A stretch of 64,000 bases of DNA from Plutella xylostella (lineage: Eukaryota; Arthropoda; Insecta; Lepidoptera; Plutellidae): assembly GCF_932276165.1 (NCBI RefSeq), contig NC_063982.1, forward strand, positions 1,505,501 to 1,569,500, written 5' to 3'. Shown piece after piece: positions 41,599 through 53,181 of the stretch. Numbering within the stretch: the stretch's first letter is position 1; each line of letters opens with the position of its first letter. The position numbers and the translations under genes were made by a program. The notes below the pieces were generated by a model. It saw only the letters and a program-made list of their open reading frames with translations, had not been told where the DNA came from and ran no database searches.

Positions 41599-43419
41599 CC
41601 GAGTCAAACTGAACATTAATTCAATGAATTACTCACTTACTCACATAGTTAGGTAATTTTTATATATTTTTTTCTTCAAAAAGCGGTATCTTGTCAAACA
41701 AAATTATAAGTTCCACTTTAGTATGGTGCTTTTTACAACTATGTGGTGACTCTCATTGAACTAATATTACTAGTACATTATACTTCAATGTTGACCGTTT
41801 AATATTTTTTTGCGTTTACTTTTCACTGCTCGAACGGTGTAAAAACTTGCACTCAGCGTGCAGACGGCGGCATCATTGTGTTGAACGTTTCTTTATACCA
41901 GTTAAAGATCAACAGTAAGTTTTCCAGTTTGTTTATTGATATAACAAATCTGAGCCATCTATGAGCTCATAGATTAATTTTCATCTATGTCAGAAAGAAA
42001 TGGATAGTACAATCCAACTATAAAGTCGTGAAAACGGAAGTTGATCCTAACTTATTGTTTAAGATCGTATTTAATCGATCTGTTATATTTATTAAAGAAT
42101 AAATCCGTTAAAAATCCATAGTCAATCGGTATTTTATTTTTAAAATGTATGTAAATGTAAGTAAGGATGATCATAAAAAGTCTTAGCAAAATCGCACTCT
42201 TTGATGTCAGGACTTTATAGTTTGACTGTATTTAAAAGTCATATTTTGATATTGACGACTGAGACAACAATTTTATTCATTATTTAATGATTTTACAGAT
42301 TCACTTAGTTTTTTTAGAATAATATAATAGTTTTTTTTAAACTAAACTCAACGTTCAAGAAAACGGCCGCTCTCTGCAACTCACTTTAATGAAATTAAGA
42401 CTCACTATAACTATGTGATTTATTAAGATTTATGTAAAAGTGTATTAGATAATAAGTAAATAGGTAGGATACCCAAATTCATATAACGAAGTCAGTTCAC
42501 AAGACTTACAAGGGTCATCGTGGTAAGTACCAGAATTTGGACTTTCTCTCTAAACAAAGTCAAATGTTTTTATTCATCGTATAAATATAACATTTTCTGA
42601 TGAATGTCAATTTTTACAAACTACTCTCCGTTCGGATAAGGGGCTCTCTCTGTCAAAAACAGTCGAAATCCTAGTATCACGATGACGCTTGTAAGATTCT
42701 TGAAAACTGACAGTTTCTTTCTATGAATTCGTTTTTTATTGCATATTTTTACGTTTAGTGGATCAGTGCATTTTGATATGATCCTTAAAAAACATGAGCT
42801 AATGTGTAGACCGTATGACAAACAATTATAACGTCTCGATTAATGATATTTTATAACAATTGCATTTGTAGTGTTTATATACCCAGACTTGAATACAAAT
42901 AATTTAAAACTTCTTAATTTATTTCCAGTTTTTACATTCCTAATTCCTTGAACTTTTTTTTATTGCGAGCGAATAACATTTTTTTTAATGGAATGAGCCT
43001 GGAATTTTGTTACATAAACAAACTGTTCATCCAAAAATATCTACTAGATAACTACTATAGTTCAAATACTGAAACTACAAATGATTTATATAGGTGAGTT
43101 TTTACTTTATGTTATTCAGAAATTTATGTCAGCAACTTGTAGTTAACATGGTTAAGATAAAAGTCATAATTTGATCAACTACATCTGTTGTTACATTCAA
43201 AAAGTTCAGTCAGACCCTCTAGTACGGGTTTTGCAATTTATGAAAACGAAATAAGTTTACCTACGTTTTCTTCTGACATTATCTGTCAAAAGTTTCATAA
43301 TAGTTTCCGCTTGAGGCGCTTTGTATGCGAGAAAACGTAAACTTTTATAGTCTTCCACAAACTATCAAACCTGTGCTAGACGCCCTGGTATAAGAGGTTT
43401 TTTTTTGCTGTTCTAAAAA
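41599..43419. other. 3' flank of Start1, no gene recognised
   Basis: AT-rich with several AATAAA candidates (for example near 42103), any of which could end the Start1 mRNA. No coding region seen. Confidence 0.4.
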
Positions 43420-43656
43420 TACACTCACGGGCAATGAAAAAGTTCCATTCAGAAAATCACCAAATTACTCCGAAGCGTATTAAATTAAGTTAATTACGCC
43501 TTTTGCAATATTTTACTACATTAAACGACGCATGAGAATATTACTAACTATAAACAGATATAATTTGTTCAAACTTCCTATTCAATGTTTAAAAAAATTG
43601 GAGCCATTTGGTGTCTGAATTTTGTAAGTGGAACTGTTTCTTTGCCCGTGAGTGTA
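43420..43656. mobile_element. MITE, TACACTCACGGGCAATG ends (copy 1)
   Basis: 235 bp with inverted ends flanked by TA. Other copies: 52946-53181, 60426-60660, a one-ended copy at 57228 and a degraded copy at 21000. Confidence 0.85.
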
Positions 43657-44396
43657 GTTTCTACAACAGTAATAGTACACAAACACAACACATCCTCTCT
43701 GTTACATATAAGTTGGCATATATATTTTCCATCCTGTATAAATAATTGTATATGTATATTATACTAAACTAATGCGATCATCGAAAAAAGTGTGAATTAT
43801 ATCTATAAGTTAAAGTAAGTACGAGTATATAATGTATTTGAATGTAAAATTTTACGATAAGTGTTCATGATGGTGTCTTGAAAGTCAAAATACATAAGTA
43901 AGTAAGTACATAATATTTTTAATATTTACCCGTAATAAATATTCACAAAATACTTGTAAATATGAGACTTTAGGTGCAATGAAAGTAAATAATTAATTCA
44001 ATACCACCGTATTTTTTGTATTTAATTTAAATAAAACATATTTCTAAAAAAAACGTAAAAAAGTAAAATTTAAAAGTGAACACTGAAACAAATATTGGAT
44101 TGTATTATTTTGACATAAGTAGAATTTATATTACTACTATATTTAACGTGCTGTATTTATCTGTAACATATAAAAATGTATATAAACATATTTTAATATA
44201 GGTTTTTTATACCATGGCTTGTTAACCGCTAAGTAAGTGAATTGTCTTAGTGTTAAGAGGGAAATAAATCACTTTTTATATTCAACTTATATATTTGTTT
44301 CTCTAAATAGTTGTTACGGGCGGTGCATAATATCTGGGTATATTTAGTTTATTAGTAAACAGCGATTTGCAAATTAAAAGAGAATAAATTAATAAA

Positions 44397-44723
44397 TGGA
44401 CTAGGCCTAAACCCTTCCTTCATTGGAAGGAGACCCGTGCCCCAGCAGTGGGGACGTAATGGGTCGTGATGATGATGATGATGAAATTAATAAATAAATA
44501 ATAAATATGTGGGGACATCTCACACACGGCCATCCGACCCCAAGCTAGGCAGAACCTGTGTTATGGGTGTCGGACAGCTGATATATCTACACAAATACAT
44601 AGATAGATAGGTACATACTAAATATAAATATCTGACTTTAAATAAATATCTGCCCCAGCCGGGAATCGAACCCGGGACCTTCGGCATAGCAGTCAGGGTC
44701 ACTAACCACTAACATTCAGCCCT
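44397..44723. mobile_element. Two adjacent SINE pieces
   Basis: 44397-44483 is the 'ggagacccgtgccccagcag' 3' end with a (GAT)n tail on the plus strand. 44513-44723 is a minus-strand SINE with a tRNA-like head ('gggttcgattcccggctggg') and a body different from the copy at 40449. Confidence 0.75.
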
Positions 44724-44894
44724 CAAAATTACATGATCACTTTTAATATTACACTATAACTTAGTAATCACTGCAAACACTATTAAAATAAACTTGACTC
44801 AATAATTACGAGGGTAGATATTTAATGAAAAAAAATACAAATGGTTGACCACAAAATCGTTCGTAAGCAGCCAAAGAAACAATGAAAAATTTGC

Positions 44895-44909
44895 GGTTCT
44901 TAAAGAACC
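44895..44909 (-). terminator. Histone 3' stem-loop of the H2B gene (short loop)
   Basis: On the minus strand 'GGTTCTTTAAGAACC': a 6-bp stem with a 3-nt loop, 15 nt instead of the usual 16, 120 nt beyond the H2B stop. The flanks ('ttgttca' before, 'gcaaa' after) fit a histone processing site. Confidence 0.7.
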
Positions 44910-45028
44910 TGAACAATGTCAAAGAATATAATCATTTACTAATCAAAAACAATATAACATTCATACCTACTGTCTAAATAACTACGTTTTTATTTACAAA
45001 ATTCCATATTGTCGGCATTCTGTCTTCC

Positions 45029-45424
45029 TCATGACTTCGCTTGGCTCGCTTGGCTGTTGTGGTAAAGCGTGATAGCTTTCATAGCTTCAGAGTTGGCGTG
45101 TTTAGCCAATTCCCCTGGAATAAGCAGTCTTACAGCTGTCTGCACTTCTCTGCTAGACAAAGTGTTCTTCTTGCCATGGGACACCAGTTTACTCGCCTCC
45201 GAAGCAATTTTTTCCAGCATATCGTTGACAAAATTGTTCATAATTAGCATAGACTTTCGTGATATGCGAATGTTGTCCGGTGTGACTGTTCGAAGTAGCT
45301 TGTAGATGTAGATGGAGAAGCTCTGAAAACTTTTTTTCTTCATTTTCTTGGATTTCGCGATGGGTTTTTCGATTGGTTTCTCTATAGCCTTCGGTGGTTT
45401 CTTGGTCATTTTCGGTGGCGCCAT
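45029..45424 (-). CDS. Divergent histone H2B
   Basis: Intronless, 131 aa. The N-tail is a Lys/Pro repeat ('KAIEKPIEKPIAKSKK') unlike canonical H2B. The histone fold is recognisable: 'SFSIYIYKLLRTV' (alpha-1), 'MLIMNNFVNDMLEKIASEAS' (alpha-2), 'SSREVQTAVRLLIPGELAKH' (alpha-3) and 'SEAMKAITLYHNS' (alpha-C). Loop 1 'TPDNIRIS' is one residue longer than canonical 'HPDTGIS'. The lysine that is mono-ubiquitylated in canonical H2B (in 'KAVTKYTS') is Leu here ('KAITLYHN'). It should pair with H2A in the nucleosome, perhaps with the divergent H2A at 51385. It ends in an atypical stem-loop. ATG 45422-45424 is the first in frame. The fold is intact and no codon is broken, so I read it as a functional variant rather than a pseudogene. 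Confidence 0.88.
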   Translation of the reverse strand: MAPPKMTKKPPKAIEKPIEKPIAKSKKMKKKSFQSFSIYIYKLLRTVTPDNIRISRKSMLIMNNFVNDMLEKIASEASKLVSHGKKNTLSSREVQTAVRLLIPGELAKHANSEAMKAITLYHNSQASQAKS

Positions 45425-45536
45425 GGTGGTAGTAGAGGTTATTTATATTCAATGTGAACTGGAGACGAGTGTGTTCCCACTAGTTATGTTTGTTATTCTA
45501 GTATCGCGGCGAGCGGCGGTTCGCGTGAGTAGTTAA

Positions 45537-46029
45537 GGCGTCGACCAATCACAATCGAGTAAGCATGTGAAGGATGACGCATTGTTCATTTAGATTTTCT
45601 TTACATTAAAGTTGCTAGCTCTAACTAGGTAGTACTAGGGTACTAGGTACTACCGTCTTTTCAAAAAGCGTTTTTCCAAAAAGTGTGAATACAAAATTGC
45701 CATCGCGTTTATTCTATTTATTAATCGCTTTTAGTGATAAGACCGCCTTTTTTGTACCTATGTGTTTATATTTAAGCTTTGTATAATCTATTGTGTACAA
45801 ATAAAGAATATTCTATCTATCTATCTATTTTGAGAACCCAGCACCAGCATTAATTTCCTCGAAGAATGATAATTTTTGCCGTTTTAAAATAATAATAATA
45901 AAGACCATATAATAATATGCTAAAGACCTAACTCTATTTATGTCTAGGTCTTCGGTTGTGTTTGTAGATATCTCCAACCCGCCTAGCGTAGAGATTATAG
46001 CAAGTCTTAGAGGAGGTTCATGTTCTGTA
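45537..46029. mobile_element. Intergenic with LINE 3' fragment
   Basis: 45720-45826 is a plus-strand copy of the 3' end of the LINE at 2189 ('gataagaccgcctttt' to 'acaaataaagaatattc' and (TATC)n). The remainder shows nothing. Confidence 0.65.
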
Positions 46030-46206
46030 AGGGTGCTTACATAGATTATCGGGTTCCCTGTACCGACCTGTACCGGTAACCTGATTATGCAAAAGCGCTC
46101 ACGACATTTAAAAATCCGGGAAATGCTCCGTGAGTGAGCGCTTTCGCATAATCAGGTTACCGGTACACGTAGATACAGGGAGCTCGATTCTCTATGTAAG
46201 CACCCT
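46030..46206. mobile_element. Palindromic MITE
   Basis: 'agggtgcttacataga' and its inverse bound 177 bp; the inner arms ('ggtaacctgattatgc', 'aaagcgctcac') are also inverted, giving a near-complete hairpin. Confidence 0.85.
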
Positions 46207-47092
46207 AATTGACTACTTACGGACTGCGTGTTTAGAGTTTTTTTTTTACTTAATAGCCAAGGTCCAGGAATAAGTAATTATAAATAATAATTTCTGAAGT
46301 CTTTACAATGTTCTACAGAACCTTATCAAATCTGACGTTAACGTTCGCAGAAACCTACACCTCGCGCCAACGACGCTGCTGCCCGTCGTCAGCCACGGGA
46401 TTTTCGCGTAGGTTAGATGGTTGTGGTTATACCGCCACGGGTCGGTCGTCAGAGCCTCGTTTGTTGATCAGCAGGGTACACCACGGGCAGGTGAGTATGA
46501 CAGTTGGGTAGCGGATACGGTTGGTTTTGCTTACCCCTTACACCCCACAAAGTTAGGGGAAATAAGAATCTCAAATTCATAAAAATATGTTAATTTCTGC
46601 AAAATTAAATGTTAAGTAGTAAGTAGTGAGTGTGATAGCACCTAATATGTATACTTACTACCTACCTGTAACAATCCACATAAACTAAATAATTACTTCA
46701 TTATATTACTACTTAATTAAAACAAAAACAGTTACATCATTCTCGTTGCTAAGTGTTCTATTATAAAATAAACAATTACACCTAACCTCAGTACATTTAT
46801 GGTAGGTAAGCCTCTCGTAAATTAAATCTCAATTAACATGCGTTGGAAGAATTCAAACCATAGAATAAGAAGTACAGGTCTGCTAGTCTCGTTATTCTAT
46901 GATTCAAACTAAGTTAAAAACAAGAAACTATCTTCAAAACACTAACAGCATTAACCAGATATCTGCCCTAACAGTGGTCACTTCTAAATGACCCGCTGTT
47001 TCTATAATAGTGGCTACCAAGTAATAAATAGTTGTTAGTGAACCGACAATATTAAAATAAACAAATATCATAACAATATAATCTTCGCATAA

Positions 47093-47515
<423 letters not shown>

Positions 47516-47569
47516 GTTTATAGAATAAATGTTAATAAAGATTTGTTGTTGATTTGTTTTGGTTGACAA

Positions 47570-47585
47570 GGTCCTTTTCAGGACC
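47570..47585 (+). terminator. Histone 3' stem-loop of H4
   Basis: 'GGTCCTTTTCAGGACC' matches the replication-dependent histone consensus exactly (6-bp stem, TTTC loop), preceded by 'gacaa' and followed by 'gcatttt'. Confidence 0.95.
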
Positions 47586-48790
47586 GCATTTTGTTTGTTT
47601 CTTTGACTTAAAACGATTTGACTAATTAGGTACTTACCTAGAGCGATTTGATTTGGCGTAGGTTAGTAGGTAGGTACCTATACTATCTCATCTATTGATT
47701 TAGCTTGGACTGACCTCTGGATGACGAAAGCCGAGGACATAGTCTTGTGGCCCTCCTTGGGAGAGGCTTATGTTCATCAGTGGATTATTACGGGCTGATG
47801 ATGATGATTGATTTAGAGACAAAAGTTTAAAGGTTGTTGCGTCGTTTTTGATAAAAATCCTCGTTGTTCCTGCAGAAGTCAAATTTATAACACCTCTTTT
47901 ATAAGAGAGTAAAAAATGACTCGACAAAGTTTCCATACAAAAGAGTTCAACGAAAAAAGTTCTAGCAATAATCAATCCTACCATAATTTCCTTTGACATG
48001 ATTTTTTACTCCTGACTAGTCCTGACCATATTACATATTTATAGGTATATATTTATCTAGATTTACCTACTACTTAGGTATACTAAGCCTATTGTGCTTA
48101 TTCTTAGTTTATTACGTAATTTATGTTGTGTTGTAAAGTCATATTGTATTGTAAGTATACTAATTAATGCATTTATCCGAAAAAAATGGTTCTTATGTTC
48201 TGATACGATTTATTTTATTGAATATATTATATGTAGTTATGTTCCGGCCTTATTTATCTAATCTAACTTATCAATGTGAAACCCATGTAGTGTAGGTAAA
48301 CCAGTGGTTAAGTACCTACAATCAGGACGAATTAATAGTATGGACGAAATATTCGTGGAATCCCCTTTTAAGCATGCAATGTTCGATACCTATAGATTTA
48401 TCGGTAGTTTATGTGTAGGTATATACTAAACTGACAAAAAGTCTGCGAGAAATTTTGACGAGACTTATAGTACGAACTTAGTATCCACCCATACACCTAG
48501 TCAAAATGTACCTAAAGTAACATACCAAAAAGAACTGTTTTACTTTAATTAACTTTCATTACTGGAGAAACAGACGTAAGTAATTTTGGAGTTAGTCTGA
48601 TATTTAAAATGATTTTGTAGCTCCACCCTGTATACCTCTCTATTTGTACCTACGCCTGATGGCAAAGCATGGCATCTCCTAACCTACACATAAGATGAAT
48701 GTAACTAACCTGTGTTTATGCAAATAATATAGGTACCTATCTTGAAGCTTGAATTTCTAACAATCGTTTGAAAGTGAAGAAACAAGAACA
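47586..48790. mobile_element. Intergenic with RTE fragment
   Basis: 47700-47812 is a plus-strand RTE-type LINE 3' end ('ttcatcagtggattattacg' then GATGATGATG). The remainder is AT-rich with no gene seen. Confidence 0.6.
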
Positions 48791-48796
48791 ACTTGC

Positions 48797-48812
48797 AGTC
48801 CTGAAAAGGACT
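48797..48812 (-). terminator. Histone 3' stem-loop of H3
   Basis: On the minus strand 'AGTCCTTTTCAGGACT': 6-bp stem, TTTC loop, flanked by 'cgacaa' and 'gcaagt'. It lies 117 nt after the H3 stop, farther than usual. Confidence 0.9.
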
Positions 48813-48929
48813 TTGTCGGTTACTGTTCACTAAGTGCCTCATTCATTAATAAATAACTTAGATATATTAAACACACTATTTACATGCCTGCTTCGTATAA
48901 TCGGTGCGTCATCAAAAAATGGCGGTAAA

Positions 48930-49340
48930 CTACGCTCTCTCGCCTCTAACCCTTCTCGCCAACTGGATATCTTTCGGCATTATCGTGACTCTTTTCGCGT
49001 GAATCGCGCAAAGATTCGTATCTTCAAACAGCCCAACTAAATACGCTTCACTAGCCTCTTGAAGCGCCATGACCGCTGAACTCTGAAAACGTAGATCCGT
49101 TTTGAAATCCTGAGCTATCTCTCGAACCAAACGTTGAAACGGCAGTTTGCGTATCAACAGTTCTGTGCTCTTTTGGTATCTTCGGATTTCTCGTAAAGCG
49201 ACGGTTCCCGGACGATATCTGTGTGGTTTTTTTACGCCGCCGGTGGCCGGAGCGCTTTTTCTGGCTGCTTTTGTAGCGAGCTGCTTCCGAGGTGCTTTCC
49301 CGCCGGTCGATTTTCTAGCGGTTTGCTTGGTTCGCGCCAT
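48930..49340 (-). CDS. His3: Histone H3 (H3.2-type)
   Basis: Intronless, 136 aa from 'MARTKQTARKSTGGKAPRKQ'. Ala31 and the 'SAVM' signature mark the replication-coupled H3.2 type rather than H3.3. The only difference I see from the canonical protein is Val for Ile near the end ('LARRVRGERA'). An upstream in-frame ATG (49350-49352, adding MTRK) exists, but MARTKQ is the conserved start and lies in good context. Its promoter TATA is at 49416-49423 and its stem-loop at 48797-48812. It partners with H4 in the nucleosome core. Confidence 0.97.
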   Translation of the reverse strand: MARTKQTARKSTGGKAPRKQLATKAARKSAPATGGVKKPHRYRPGTVALREIRRYQKSTELLIRKLPFQRLVREIAQDFKTDLRFQSSAVMALQEASEAYLVGLFEDTNLCAIHAKRVTIMPKDIQLARRVRGERA

Positions 49341-49415
49341 TTTTCTTGTCAAACTTAAAGTTAAACTAAACTATAATGTCTCTTTTAAATACGATTTATG
49401 AGCGCACGTGGCCGC

Positions 49416-49423
49416 TTTTATAG
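49416..49423 (-). promoter_or_regulatory. TATA box of the H3 gene
   Basis: 'CTATAAAA' on the minus strand, 76 bp upstream of the MARTKQ start codon, the same spacing as in H4. Confidence 0.75.
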
Positions 49424-49939
49424 TTTATGAGGTATCCCCTCCAGGACCTTACGTTTTGCGTAGGTACTTGTGGTAGTTTGTAGGTAGCGTAGGTAGGTTA
49501 GTTAAGTTACACTTGGCGAATTTATCATGAAACATAGGTTTATTTTCTTTGCCATATACCCAGCATTGAAAAGTTTATAATATCCTTGGAGAATTTTTAT
49601 AAGGTACTTATTGAGGCATAATATTTAAATTACTTAATTTCAGTACTTATACAAATAGATTTTGAACTTTTGAGCAAAAGTCTAAACTAAATACATAATA
49701 TAGTTACTACCTAACAAGATAAGTGTAATATCTTTAGAAGGTTAAACAATAAGTTAAACTTTCACCCTCTTATTATAAAACGTAGACTATAGATAGTTCT
49801 GGTTTAGAACCAGTTAGAATTCAGAGATTTCATACAAATCAATACTCCTAATGTGGTCAAGATTAGTTTTTCAAACTTATTAATAATATTATCACTGCAT
49901 TCATATTTTATCTGTCTATTAGGTAAACCTCATTCATAG

Positions 49940-51115
49940 TATAGTGCCACAATCTTATCTGTTCCGGTGGCGACGTCGCTGTCATGGAATCCAGTGATGC
50001 CATCGATTAAATTTTGCCTATTTCTGGTTTAAACGACAATGCATTTGTGCTATTACCTATTGTTATAATTTTAAACCAGAAATAGGCAAAATTTAATACA
50101 TTCATAAGTATAGATAAATCAAAATATAGGGTCGATAGTAAATGAAAGTGGATATAATATATCAAACGACATTTGTTGTATGGAAAATTTGTCCACGGCG
50201 AACAGAAATAAAATTAGTTCTGATTATGTTCTGCTTCTGATATAGGAGATTAAATCTAGATTACAATGGTATAGGTAATATATGTGGGTCGTGAGAATAA
50301 CGAGATAGATAGACTTAAAAAAACTATTAATTAAGTATTATTTTTGAACACTTTATTTTACATTTTCTAAAGTAACAAGAAACAAAAGCATACAATTAAA
50401 AGAAATTCAGACAGTGTGCAAAGGCTAATTCATCATCATCATCATCATCATCTCGACCCATCACGTCCCCACTGCTGGGGCACGGGTCTCCTTCCAAAGG
50501 CTAATTGCTAAAAAGCAATTTCTTTCAGCCAACTCTTGATAAGTTGGGAAAACAATGACATGTCATAAATCATCATTATTTCGTCTAAAATCGCTGCAGG
50601 TGCGCGAAATTCTTCTTGGTATATTGCCTAAGATTTAAAGTATCATGTCACGTCCTCACACCTGTAACCAAAGAAAAATAAAGATTATATACTTTTCATC
50701 ACGAGTACCACGACCCATCCCGTCCCCACTGCTGGGGCACGGGCCTCTCGGGAAAATATTTCATAAAATTACATGGAGTATAATTGGGTAAAATTATTCG
50801 TCATATTTGGCAACACTAACCTGTAGCCGCTGCAACTCGTTCTTCCAATTTTTCAAACGGAATTAAAGGCGCCTGAATACGTTATTCTTCCTGCATAAAG
50901 CCAATATATATAGTACTACTTTTCTTGCATCACATTACAGCGTTTTTGGCAGTATTTCACCCAGAAAATCACAAAACAAATTAAATAACGTAGCGTCAGC
51001 TTATTCGCAGAAATTGACAACTCAAATAACGCACAGAGTATGAAATGACGTTTGACAATGACGTCTCGTTGTTGCACATTTTGACCACCGGAACAGATAA
51101 GATTGTGGCACTATA
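49940..51115. mobile_element. 1.18-kb DNA element with 31-bp inverted repeats
   Basis: 'tatagtgccacaatcttatc' plus 'tgttccggtgg' at 49940 recurs inverted, ending at 51115. Inside are a foldback with 26-bp arms at 50008-50095 (core 'attttgcctatttctggttt') and two SINE-like pieces (50431-50500, 50700-50750). It has no coding sequence and separates H3 from H2A. Confidence 0.82.
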
Positions 51116-51384
51116 GTCATATAAAACAAACTGAATTTTACACAGAAAAAAAAAATAGGTATGTCAGACTTTACATACACCTGACTCACGATTCGCATTG
51201 CATGATTCATCAATCAAATCCCATCAACCAATCACAAGCCAGCATTGCCCCACTCACCTAACTATTCACTTACCGCGCACCTAAAATTCCCTACATAACC
51301 ATGCCATTCTGAATCACTGACTAAAAATAACAACGCGTTCAATTCCGTAACTTTGTAACTTAAAATAGCCAACAAAACCAAACG

Positions 51385-51759
51385 ATGTCTTCATCAAAGG
51401 GTGCAATAGTAAAGAAGAACAAGACCAGGTCATCAAGAGCTGGACTACACTTTCCTGTTGGGAGAATACACAAGATACTACGCAAAGGCAACTACGCGCC
51501 TAGGATAGGATCCGGCGCTCCTATTTATCTAGCTGCCACGCTAGAATACTTAGCTGCAGAAATATTGGAGCTAGCCAGTGACGCGGCAAGAGAAAACAAG
51601 AAAACCAGGGTCGTACCACGGCATATATTAATGGCTATAAGAAATGATGAGGAATTGAACAAAATGCTGACGGGTGTGACCATCTCCCAAGGAGGTGTGC
51701 TGCCAGCGATTCATCCAGTTTTGCTGCCGAAGAAAACTGTGAAGAATTCGTCAGAATAA
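51385..51759 (+). CDS. Divergent histone H2A
   Basis: Intronless, 124 aa. The N-tail 'SSSKGAIVKKNKTRSSRAGL' lacks the canonical SGRGK. The fold is clear: 'FPVGRIHKILRKGNYA', 'LEYLAAEILELASDAAREN', 'RNDEELNKMLTGVTISQGGV' and 'LLPKKT'. The acidic-patch residues (in LEYLAAEILEL and NDEEL) are all kept. Loop 1 reads 'PRIGSGAPIYL' instead of 'ERVGAGAPVYL', and many core positions differ from canonical H2A. No SQ(E/D)phi tail of H2A.X and no H2A.Z signature is present. I find no clear TATA box. Its 3' stem-loop has an abnormal loop. It probably dimerises with H2B; the equally divergent H2B at 45029 is the obvious candidate partner. Confidence 0.9.
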   Translation: MSSSKGAIVKKNKTRSSRAGLHFPVGRIHKILRKGNYAPRIGSGAPIYLAATLEYLAAEILELASDAARENKKTRVVPRHILMAIRNDEELNKMLTGVTISQGGVLPAIHPVLLPKKTVKNSSE

Positions 51760-51788
51760 TGAAGATGTGAACGTTTGGTGGTTGACAA

Positions 51789-51804
51789 AGTCCCGGTTGG
51801 GACT
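51789..51804 (+). terminator. Histone-type 3' stem-loop of H2A, unusual loop
   Basis: 'AGTCCCGGTTGGGACT' has the 6-bp stem and the normal flanks ('gacaa' before, 'gcaaat' after) but a GGTT loop in place of TTTC and a C-G closing pair in place of T-A. It lies 30 nt after the stop. Confidence 0.75.
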
Positions 51805-52945
51805 GCAAATATTTCTGTGTTTCTTTAGATGATGCTTACGATTTTATGAGTTTTTGTTGGTATGTGTGTATTGTGTAATGTTTACCGTATTGTATGTTAG
51901 GTTCTGTTTACCTTAAATAAGTAAAATATAAGATATTTATGAGGGTAGATGAGGCGGAACGTTGGTTTATTAAACCACAACAATGAATTAATTCAATAAA
52001 TACCTGTTTTATTTACCGTACGTACCTACCTTATGGTTATAGGTGTACCTACATACCTTTAAATCATAATATATAAATATACTTATTCGGTAAGTACTAT
52101 AGATACTTACCTATTTACAGCATAAGTACATATACTTTAAAAAAACACTACGTTATAACTGTTATAAGATCGACTACGTACCTAACTGCGAAGATACCTA
52201 AGTCATTGACTTATACTTACAATATTTCTAGATCATTGAAGTAAGTACCTATTTATAGATTATTAAATTTGACCGATAACAGTTCTGAGATAACACAAAA
52301 TTGGCAAGCTGCAAGGTCAATGCTATCGATTGACGAGTCACATTAGACATGGCGGCTATATGCTGGTGTATTCTCTAGTTCGAAACTCACCCTGTGTTTA
52401 CAAACTGAAGCTTCAAAAGAAGGGCAGGGGTTGTGAACTATTGACCGCAGGAGCAGCAGTTTTAAAAATAAATAAATTTGTCAGTGCATGAAATGGAATA
52501 GAATATATAATACCTACTTCTTTGTTGATAAAACCAAACACAAACATAATAATGTTATGTAGTACAAATAATGCAAGAAGCGATTTATTGGGTGTAGGAA
52601 TTGGCTTGAAGAATAGATTAGGAAGGCGTATGAAAATTTTAAATAATACATACCTACTTAGATACATTCTATAAGTACAGTTCACATAATATTTACATTT
52701 ATATACATGGGCAGTTAGCAACTGAGTCTAAAATCTGTCTGGCCAATCCTTTCAGCATACTGATAGTCTAGCTAGTCTACTATAGTCTAGCTCTTCTTCG
52801 TTTCTGGCACACTGAGAAGACTATCACTTATCTTCACCCCACACACATGTGTGCGACCCCTGTAAACAGCTGTGCGCCTGCGCAGCTGTGCGCGACCGTT
52901 ACGTACGCGTGCGGTCTCGGCGGTGGCGCGCACAACGACACAAAT
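51805..52945. other. Intergenic, no gene recognised
   Basis: AT-rich; a small GC-richer stretch at 52850-52940 has no support as an exon. Confidence 0.4.
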
Positions 52946-53181
52946 ACACTCCCGGGCAATGAAAATGTTCCACTCAAAAAATACCGACACCATACGGCCC
53001 CAATTTTGTCAAAGATTTAATTTAAAATTGAAACAAAATTTTAACCGTTTTTAGTTGGTAATATCCTGATGCTCTGTTAAATGTACTTCAATGTTGCAGA
53101 AGACTTCATTAAGCTAGTATTTGCCGTTTAGAAATAATTTGGTGCTTTTCTCAGTGGAACCTTTTTATTGCCCATGAGTGT
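52946..53181. mobile_element. MITE, ACACTCCCGGGCAATG ends (copy 2)
   Basis: Same family as 43420-43656, with ends 'acactcccgggcaatgaaaa' and 'ttattgcccatgagtgt'. Confidence 0.82.

Noticed and set aside
45437..45447. TATA-like 'aatataaata' before H2B
   Set aside because: It lies only about 15-25 bp from the start codon, leaving almost no 5' UTR, so it is unlikely to be the promoter TATA.
52787..53054. GC-rich ORFs on both strands near 52870
   Set aside because: No similarity, no splice context and overlap with a MITE.
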